From assembly GCA_017483425.1 (NCBI GenBank), contig JAFUWM010000044.1, positions 1 through 11,463 on the forward strand: a DNA stretch of 11,463 nt, written 5' to 3'. The notes under the pieces are model-generated. The model did not search any database. It was not told the DNA's origin and was given only the letters and a program-made list of their open reading frames with translations. Source of the stretch: Lachnospiraceae bacterium. Its GTDB lineage: Bacteria; Bacillota; Clostridia; Lachnospirales; Lachnospiraceae. Positions 7,301 to 11,463 of this stretch are shown piece after piece; positions within the stretch are counted from its first letter, which is position 1; the number at the start of each line of letters is the position of its first letter. The position numbers were made by a program, and so were the translations under genes.

Positions 7301-8088
7301 TTATTCCCGTGATGCCGGGAACAAACTGTGAATATGATACGACTAAGGCTTTCGAGAACGCGGGGGCAGATGTGGAGGTCGGAGTATTCGGAAACCTGAC
7401 ATCCGGAATGATAAGGGATTCCGTTGAGTCATATGTTAAAAAGATAAAGGATTCCCAGATCGTCATGTTCCCCGGAGGATTCTCGGCGGGAGACGAGCCG
7501 GACGGATCGGCAAAGTTTTTCGCGACGGCTTTCAGAAATAAAAAGATACGTGAGGCCCTTCAGGAACTCTTAGATAAAAGGGATGGTCTCATCCTTGGGA
7601 TATGCAACGGTTTTCAGGCAATCATAAAGCTCGGACTCGTACCGTACGGGGAGATAACCGATGCCCAGAAGGAGGATTCGCCGACGCTTACATTCAACAC
7701 GATAAACCGGCATATATCAAAGATGGTATATACCAAGGTGGTGAGCAATAAATCTCCCTGGCTTACAGAGGCAGAACTCGGAGGTGTATATGTAAATCCG
7801 GCCTCTCATGGGGAGGGCAGGTTTGTAGCTCCGGGAGAATGGATCGACAGACTATCGCTTAACGGGCAGATAGCGACCCGTTATTGCGATCCGGAGGGCA
7901 ATATATCCATGGATGAAAACTGGAATGTGAACGGCTCATATGAGGCGATAGAAGGCATTCTGTCCCCGGACGGCAGGGTTTTCGGAAAGATGTGTCATAT
8001 CGAGCGAAAGGGCGACCATGTAGCGGTTAATATAACCGGTGAACAGGATATGAAGGTGTTTGAATCAGGTGTTTCCTATTTCAGATAA
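4306..8088 (+). CDS. purL: Phosphoribosylformylglycinamidine synthase, single chain
   Basis: FGAM synthase performs the fourth step of de novo purine synthesis: FGAR, glutamine and ATP give FGAM, glutamate and ADP. At 1260 residues it is the fused form, carrying the synthetase halves and the glutaminase in one chain, unlike the split PurS/PurL/PurQ of Bacillus. Visible landmarks are DTYWSDHCRHT (218-228), the FGAR/ATP-binding KNETHNHPTEIEPFGGA (332-348), GGKDSMSG (791-798) in the second AIRS-like half, and a class I glutamine amidotransferase domain from about 997 with GGFSAGDEPDGS, nucleophile Cys1100 in GICNGFQ, and His1168/Glu1170 in SHGEG. All key residues are intact, so the enzyme should be active. 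The ATG follows GAAGGG (4291-4296). Its usual pur neighbours are absent from this window. No purine riboswitch is seen in the 32-base gap before it. Confidence 0.97.
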   Translation: MVRRIYVEKKPEFAVKARELHDEIVNFVGIKGMEKLRYLIRYDIEDIKEEIYKKACTSVFSEPPVDFLYEEDFPREKSDLVLAVQALPGQFDQRADSAEQCIRFLNDESKCVIRTAEVYCISGSISKADADKIRSYVINPVDSKATDLDKPKTLIEKYDEPDDVSIFTGFTKMKGKELQELYDSLGLAMTFKDFLHIRNYFKKDEKRDPSVTEIRVLDTYWSDHCRHTTFSTELKNISFDKGYYRKPIEDAFKEYLKVRNEYYGKRQAEKGGDKYIDLMDLGTLAAKELKKQGKLKDQEESHEINACSIVVPVKLKDAKGKARTEEWLVMFKNETHNHPTEIEPFGGAATCLGGAIRDPLSGRSYVYQAMRITGAADPTVPVNKTLKGKLPQKKLVRGAAKGYSSYGNQIGLATGYVHEIYHPDYVAKRMEIGAVVAAVPKKNVIREDAAPGDVVILLGGRTGRDGIGGATGSSKVHTEQSTTTCGAEVQKGNAPTERKLQRLFRRSEVSKLIKVCNDFGAGGVSVAIGELAPGLDIDLDKVPKKYAGLDGTELAISESQERMAVVVAAKDVAEFMKYAAEENLEATEVASVTKEPRLHMTWRGRTIVDLARSFLDTNGAHQETDVKVVMPDEKKPYFREMISVKDVKKTWLETMSDLNECSQKGLVEMFDSSIGAGTVLMPYGGKYQTTPIQTMAAKLPTEEDTTDAVTIMSYGFDPFISSWSPYHGAVYAVTDSIAKIVASGGDMKKIRFTFQEYFKRMTDDPERWSAPFTALLGAFDAQMQYGLPSIGGKDSMSGTFEKTDVPPTLVSFALDTALSKDIISSELKGAGNTIVKFTLPIDEFDLPVYKEASTLYAGITKAIAKKAIISAYALDEKGIAPAISKMAFGNMIGVTLERSLIPEELFLSETGNIIAEADSSRLSEIKVPYRVIGHTVKTPVITYKDTKLKLTDILDSYNGTLEKVFPTRSSEDKEKLPDILADSPSVHICRHKVARPKVFIPVMPGTNCEYDTTKAFENAGADVEVGVFGNLTSGMIRDSVESYVKKIKDSQIVMFPGGFSAGDEPDGSAKFFATAFRNKKIREALQELLDKRDGLILGICNGFQAIIKLGLVPYGEITDAQKEDSPTLTFNTINRHISKMVYTKVVSNKSPWLTEAELGGVYVNPASHGEGRFVAPGEWIDRLSLNGQIATRYCDPEGNISMDENWNVNGSYEAIEGILSPDGRVFGKMCHIERKGDHVAVNITGEQDMKVFESGVSYFR

Positions 8089-8117
8089 ATACGAAGTCTT
8101 GGGGAGATAAGTTTATT

Positions 8118-9173
8118 ATGGCTAATAAGAAAATAAGCGTCATTATTCCGTGCTATAACGTGTCCATGTTTGTGGACAGATGTATGGAGTCGCTTGAGAA
8201 GCAGACCATAGGGATAGATAATCTTGAGATTATACTTATAAACGACGCGTCAAAGGATGCGACGCTCGGAAAGCTGCTTCTCTGGGAAATGAAATACCCC
8301 GAGAATATAACCGTCATTCCCCTGGAAGAGAACATCATGCAGGGTGCAGCGAGAAATATAGCCCGGCAATACTGTACAGCTGAATACATTGCCTATCTTG
8401 ATGCTGATGACTGGATCCTGCCGAATGCGTTTGAAAAGATATACAGGGTTGCAAGACAGAATAACGCGGATATCGTTAATTACCTTTCTAAGAAGACCTA
8501 TGTCGGACCGGATGAGGATGATCCGACTACTAAAAGCGGAAAACCGGACAGGTTTGTTGAGGTCAGGACTCCGCAGGAAAGATTGGATTTTTTCATGGGA
8601 GACTGTCCTTTGCTGAGAGGCTGCTGGGACAAGCTGTTCAGAAGAGATTTTGTTGAAGAGCATAATCTGTTATTTGCAGAGGGAGTTTTTGACGAGGAAA
8701 GCCTGTTTACAACGCCCGCGTATTTACACTTCAAGCGGATATATCTTCTTAATGAATATCTGCACAGGTACTACCAGAACCCTATAAGTTCAACATACAA
8801 TCTTATGAGGGATATGAAGAGACGTGATGACAACGCAAGAACTTGGGAAGCCACATACCAGGTGATGAAAGAGGATGGCTCTTTGGATGAAAACTATGAA
8901 CTTGCCGAATGGTTTTTTATTATCAATTATTTTATAAGATCGCTTGTTTTTGCTACCGGGCGAGGGATACCATATGACCTTAAGGCGGTTCAGGAGATGC
9001 AGGACACAGTTCACAGATATTTCCCGAATTATATGCAGAACAAGAGCCTGCAGAAAAGGGAACTGTACAGGGAACCGATGAAACTAATAGACGTTCCTCT
9101 TGATGAATCCAACTTTGCTGAGTATAACGCGGCATGGGAAGAGATAGTTAAGACATACCCTGATGGTCTGTGA
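8118..9173 (+). CDS. Family 2 glycosyltransferase, copy 1
   Basis: The 351-residue protein is a GT-A-fold family 2 glycosyltransferase, which moves a sugar from a nucleotide-sugar donor to an acceptor, often in cell-wall, capsule or exopolysaccharide synthesis. The N-terminal half carries the signature: ISVIIPCYN (6-14), INDASKD (41-47), the QGAARN helix (75-80) and the metal-binding DADDW (95-99). The C-terminal half has RGCWDKLFRRDF (167-178) and EGVFDEESLF (188-197), typical of single-domain bacterial members. No membrane helix or signal peptide is visible, so it should work at the cytosolic face. The start has GGGGAG at 8101-8106. It lies 29 bases after purL and is followed directly by a paralogue. 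Donor and acceptor cannot be predicted, and no other glycan genes (flippase, polymerase, sugar-nucleotide enzymes) occur in the window. Confidence 0.9.
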   Translation: MANKKISVIIPCYNVSMFVDRCMESLEKQTIGIDNLEIILINDASKDATLGKLLLWEMKYPENITVIPLEENIMQGAARNIARQYCTAEYIAYLDADDWILPNAFEKIYRVARQNNADIVNYLSKKTYVGPDEDDPTTKSGKPDRFVEVRTPQERLDFFMGDCPLLRGCWDKLFRRDFVEEHNLLFAEGVFDEESLFTTPAYLHFKRIYLLNEYLHRYYQNPISSTYNLMRDMKRRDDNARTWEATYQVMKEDGSLDENYELAEWFFIINYFIRSLVFATGRGIPYDLKAVQEMQDTVHRYFPNYMQNKSLQKRELYREPMKLIDVPLDESNFAEYNAAWEEIVKTYPDGL

Positions 9174-9176
9174 TTG

Positions 9177-10244
9177 ATGAAAAAGATAAGCATTCTTATT
9201 CCGGTATATAATACGGAAAGGTTTATAAACCGTTGCGTTTTGTCGCTAGTGAGGCAGAGCATAGGGGTAGATGCACTTGAAATAGTACTTATAAATGATG
9301 CTTCGACAGATAACTCGCTGGACTATCTCTATGCATGGGAGAAAGAGTTTCCCGACAGTGTCTGCGTGATAAATCTCGAAGAAAACGTTAAGCAGGGAGC
9401 GGCGAGAAATCTGGCGCTTCAGTATACGGCAGGAGAATATATAGCCTATCTGGATTCCGATGACTGGTTGGTGCCGCAGGCTCTGGAGCTGCTCTATGAT
9501 AAGGCAAAGGAGACTGATGCCGAGATCGTGGCGTATCTCTCCAGGGATGTTTCGGTAGAAGAACAGGAGCAGAAAGGTGATGCAATAATCCTTGATTCGG
9601 ATACCGACAGCGGTCTGGAAGATGTATTTCTTGTGATAAATGATATAACCGACAGGATCGTGCTTTTTTTCAGCGGCATATCACAGAGAGGCTGTTGGGA
9701 CAAGCTATATAAGAGAGATTTTGTCATAGCCCATGACCTGAAATATACAGAGGGGATCTTTGATGAGGAGAGTCTTTTTACAATACCCGCTCTCATGCAT
9801 GTAAAGAAGTATTATCTTATGAGTAAGTACCTGCACAGGTATTCGGACAATCCCATGGGAACCTGCAGCAGCCTCTCGCAGAAGATGGAGCATATACATG
9901 ATAATGAAATAACATGGATGCAGGTGTATGATATATTCAGAAGGGAGAAGCTGCTTAAAAAGGAGCCGGAGCTTACGGAAGCGCTTTTTGTCCATAACTA
10001 CTTTAACCGTTCTCTTATGAATAACCACGCCTGCGGTCTGATCTATGACGCAGACGGTATACGGCATCTGCAAAAGACGGTGAAAAGGCTTTTCCCGCAT
10101 TACAGGGAGAATCCGATACTTACAAATATGAGAAGCTACCCATACATGGAAAAGCTGCTTAATATGAATGTCGGAGCGGATGATGTGGAGAAGTTTTACA
10201 AAGAACTCACAGAGTGGGAAAAAATAGTGGGAAATGAAGTTTAG
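9177..10244 (+). CDS. Family 2 glycosyltransferase, copy 2
   Basis: This 355-residue family 2 glycosyltransferase is a tandem paralogue of the preceding gene. Over the first 99 aligned residues about 58 are identical by eye, and all landmarks recur: ISILIPVYN (4-12), INDASTD (39-45), QGAARN (73-78), DSDDW (93-97), RGCWDKLYKRDF (171-182) and EGIFDEESLF (192-201). A short insertion near residues 127-150 is rich in Glu and Asp. The C-terminal thirds differ more, suggesting different acceptors. The ATG at 9177 lies three bases after the previous stop; a TTG at 9174 is immediately adjacent and adds one residue. No good Shine-Dalgarno precedes either, so translation is probably coupled to the upstream gene. 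It is cytosolic by sequence, and its stop is 17 bases before the alarmone synthetase gene. Confidence 0.9.
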   Translation: MKKISILIPVYNTERFINRCVLSLVRQSIGVDALEIVLINDASTDNSLDYLYAWEKEFPDSVCVINLEENVKQGAARNLALQYTAGEYIAYLDSDDWLVPQALELLYDKAKETDAEIVAYLSRDVSVEEQEQKGDAIILDSDTDSGLEDVFLVINDITDRIVLFFSGISQRGCWDKLYKRDFVIAHDLKYTEGIFDEESLFTIPALMHVKKYYLMSKYLHRYSDNPMGTCSSLSQKMEHIHDNEITWMQVYDIFRREKLLKKEPELTEALFVHNYFNRSLMNNHACGLIYDADGIRHLQKTVKRLFPHYRENPILTNMRSYPYMEKLLNMNVGADDVEKFYKELTEWEKIVGNEV

Positions 10245-10261
10245 AGTTTTGAGGGGCACAC

Positions 10262-10918
10262 ATGGATAATATTGATAACTACGAGGATGTTGATTCCTGG
10301 AATACCATAATTTTGCTTTATAATTCCGCATTGAAGGAGATTGGGACAAAGCTTGAGATCCTTAATGATGAATTTCAGCATGTACATCAGTACAATCCGA
10401 TTGAACATATCAAATCGAGGATCAAGACTCCCGAGAGCATAGTTAAAAAGCTGAAGCGCAGGGGCTATGAGGTTTCCGTGAGCAACATGGTTAAATACGT
10501 CAATGATATAGCTGGCGTGCGTATCATCTGCTCATTTACGTCTGATATATACAGGATCGCTGATATGCTCGCGAGACAGAATGATATCAGGGTAGTATCT
10601 ATCAAGGATTATATAAAGAACCCGAAGGATTCCGGTTACAAGAGTTTTCATATGATAGTTACCGTGCCTATATTTCTGTCGTCTGAGACTATGGAGACAA
10701 AGGTCGAGATACAGATAAGGACTGTAGCCATGGATTTCTGGGCATCACTTGAGCACAAGATCAACTATAAATATGACGGCACGGTACCGGAGCATATTAA
10801 GCGGGAGCTTGGGGAATGCGCGGAGATGGTATCTGATCTTGATGCCAAAATGATGAGTCTGAATGAGGAGATCAAGGAGAGCGGACAGGAAAGTGAGGAT
10901 CTGGTTCAGGCAGTTTAA
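10262..10918 (+). CDS. relQ: RelQ-type small alarmone synthetase (GTP pyrophosphokinase)
   Basis: Small alarmone synthetases transfer pyrophosphate from ATP to GDP or GTP to make (p)ppGpp, the stringent-response messenger, without the hydrolase and regulatory domains of RelA/Rel. The 218-residue length and the order of motifs match Bacillus RelQ (YjbM): NPIEHIKSRIKTPESI (45-60), the VNDIAGVRIICSF block with Asp82 and Arg87, KDYIKNPKDSGYKSFH (115-130), and VEIQIRTVAMDFWASLEHKINYKY (148-171) with the Glu149 catalytic position. An acidic, probably coiled C-terminal helix follows. RelQ proteins of this type form tetramers stimulated by pppGpp. GAGGGG (10251-10256) gives a well-placed ribosome binding site. 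It lies downstream of purL and two glycosyltransferases and 10 bases before a small gene. A RelP identity is less likely given the QIRTxAMxFWAxxEH form and the N terminus. Confidence 0.92.
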   Translation: MDNIDNYEDVDSWNTIILLYNSALKEIGTKLEILNDEFQHVHQYNPIEHIKSRIKTPESIVKKLKRRGYEVSVSNMVKYVNDIAGVRIICSFTSDIYRIADMLARQNDIRVVSIKDYIKNPKDSGYKSFHMIVTVPIFLSSETMETKVEIQIRTVAMDFWASLEHKINYKYDGTVPEHIKRELGECAEMVSDLDAKMMSLNEEIKESGQESEDLVQAV

Positions 10919-10928
10919 GGAAAATCAT

Positions 10929-11159
10929 ATGCTTAAGGATATCACTGTTGATGATTATGACAGTGATACAAGGACACATAAGGTAATAAAGGCTCTGGAA
11001 AGCGCGTGCAAAGAAATGGATCTGTCTGTACCGATATGGCTTGAGGTCAATATCAGTGATTTTAAGAGAAATGCCAAGTGCCGCTTTTACCAGGACAGCT
11101 TTATAGATCCTGTGGATTTTGATTATCTTGAAATGCAGATAATTGAGGAAGATCATTAA
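10929..11159 (+). CDS. Small conserved-looking protein of unknown function
   Basis: The 76-residue protein has no family I can name. It is compact and probably folded: an N-terminal region with THKVIKALESACKEMDL (about 15-31) predicted helical, then the strand-like VPIWLEVNISDFKR and KCRFYQDSFIDP, ending in DFDYLEMQIIEEDH. It has two cysteines (in ALESACKEM and NAKCRF) and a strongly acidic tail. I have a weak impression of similar small clostridial proteins with FY..F...DFDYLEIQ endings, but this is unverified. The ATG at 10929 is chosen because AAGG (10917-10920), overlapping the relQ stop, sits eight bases upstream; longer in-frame readings would overlap relQ out of frame. It is cotranscribed with relQ by position and is the last gene before a hairpin. 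Confidence 0.75.
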   Translation: MLKDITVDDYDSDTRTHKVIKALESACKEMDLSVPIWLEVNISDFKRNAKCRFYQDSFIDPVDFDYLEMQIIEEDH

Positions 11160-11181
11160 AAGAGGCTGTTAAATGAGGAGT

Positions 11182-11210
11182 GCCCCGCATCTGTTTCCAG
11201 AATGCGGGGC
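11182..11210 (+). terminator. GC-rich hairpin after the purL-relQ gene string
   Basis: A 9-bp perfect GC-rich stem (GCCCCGCAT, 11182-11190, with 11202-11210) closes an 11-base loop, 22 bases after the last stop codon. It is followed by TATTATG and not by a T run, so it is a poor intrinsic terminator as read. It may act with Rho, as an RNA 3' end stabiliser, or as a weak terminator. The location favours operon-end function. Confidence 0.55.
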
Positions 11211-11433
11211 TATTATGAAAAAATCTGTCCAACTCTCTTTCAAGTAAATACATTTTATATCTCATATATGAACAAATAATGAACTTAAGATTAACATTTG
11301 GTTAAAGTGCATAAAAAAGTTGATAACAATGGCAAAAATTAGTGCAAATTGCACAATGAGATATAAAAGTTGTGTATACATTAACTATTTATCTGACATT
11401 TGGTATAAAATTGCGGAAGAAAAGGAGCCTTGT
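11211..11433 (+). promoter_or_regulatory. AT-rich intergenic control region with several dyads
   Basis: This stretch is much richer in A and T than its surroundings and holds no convincing ORF. It contains a 13-base perfect inverted repeat (11253-11265 and 11356-11368, arms 90 bases apart), GTGCAAATTGCAC (11342-11354, a near-perfect palindrome), a TTAAC/GTTAA dyad (11291-11305), a repeated ACATTTGGT (11294-11302 and 11396-11404), and a promoter at its right end. The density of dyads just upstream of a promoter suggests binding sites, but no regulator consensus is recognised. Confidence 0.5.
11381..11409 (+). promoter_or_regulatory. Sigma-A-type promoter for the gene leaving the window
   Basis: TTAACT (11381-11386, four of six matches to TTGACA) and TATAAA (11404-11409, five of six matches to TATAAT) are separated by exactly 17 bases. 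Transcription should begin near 11416, a few bases before a GGAG ribosome binding site at 11424-11427 and the start codons at 11434 and 11442. Spacing and context make this the best promoter in the window. Confidence 0.6.
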
Positions 11434-11445
11434 ATGAAATTATGA
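11434..11445 (+). other. Three-codon minigene overlapping the next start codon
   Basis: ATG AAA TTA TGA reads as Met-Lys-Leu-stop. Its ATG is six bases after GGAG (11424-11427), the ideal distance, and its TGA stop overlaps the ATG at 11442 in an ATGA junction. Ribosomes would first load on the minigene and could reinitiate on the downstream gene. It may be chance in AT-rich sequence. Confidence 0.35.
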
Positions 11446-11463
11446 AAAAATTATATCGTTTCG
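11442..11463 (+). CDS. Start of an unidentified gene, cut by the window edge
   Basis: Only MKKLYRF is visible, which could be the basic beginning of a signal peptide or of any other protein. The frame is open to the window end. The preceding GGAG (11424-11427) is 14 bases from this ATG, longer than usual, while an ATG at 11434 with ideal spacing meets a stop after three codons. The gene is supported mainly by the promoter and ribosome binding site ahead of it. Confidence 0.45.

Noticed and set aside
8118..10244. Glycosyltransferase pair as a recently inserted mobile segment
   Set aside because: No inverted terminal repeats, integrase, transposase or target duplication flank the pair, and base composition is close to that of purL and relQ. 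Tandem duplication explains it better.
9705..10349. 214-codon open frame on the - strand over the second glycosyltransferase and relQ
   Set aside because: It spans two well-supported genes in antisense and has no recognisable motif.
10863..10928. Upstream extension of the 76-residue gene to an ATG at 10863
   Set aside because: The extra 22 residues are Arg-rich and derive from relQ codons read in another frame, while the ATG at 10929 has a properly spaced AAGG.
1..11463. CRISPR array, tRNA, rRNA or insertion sequence
   Set aside because: No regularly spaced repeats, cloverleaf, rRNA-like sequence or transposase frame could be found on reading both strands.

Overview
The window looks like a chromosomal segment from a low-to-mid GC Firmicute, most likely a member of the Lachnospiraceae (Clostridia). 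The grounds are strong AGGAGG-type ribosome binding sites, heavy use of AGA/AGG/ATA codons in the biosynthetic genes, a single-chain 1260-residue PurL of the clostridial length class, and a short RelQ-type alarmone synthetase. This placement rests on protein resemblance and style, not on a search.

Left part (1-903, + strand): the 3' end of a sugar ABC transporter substrate-binding protein, a strong UUCG-loop hairpin with a T tract, then a FucU-type sugar mutarotase. This is the tail of a sugar-uptake locus. A hairpin at 863-899 ends it and is shared with the convergent upp gene (904-1551, - strand), which encodes uracil phosphoribosyltransferase for pyrimidine salvage.

Middle and right part (1684-11159, + strand): seven closely spaced genes in one direction, probably one operon or two overlapping ones. 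In order they are a 697-residue protein with a possible cyclic-nucleotide-binding-like N terminus and an unknown C-terminal region; a 159-residue small protein; purL; two tandemly duplicated family 2 glycosyltransferases; a RelQ-like (p)ppGpp synthetase; and a 76-residue protein of unknown function. De novo purine synthesis therefore sits between an uncharacterised putative sensor and an enzyme that consumes GTP/GDP to make alarmone. A functional link between nucleotide status, signalling and glycan synthesis is an inference from order alone. upp and the 697-residue gene diverge from a 132-base region holding two candidate extended -10 promoters and nested inverted repeats.

Right edge (11160-11463): a GC-rich hairpin, then an AT-rich intergenic region of about 230 bases with a convincing promoter, several dyads, and the first codons of a gene that runs off the window. 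Its start overlaps a three-codon minigene.

There is no sign of a mobile element, CRISPR array, tRNA or rRNA. The most promising undescribed material is the 697-residue protein with its 159-residue partner, the purL-glycosyltransferase-relQ arrangement, and the 76-residue gene beside relQ.
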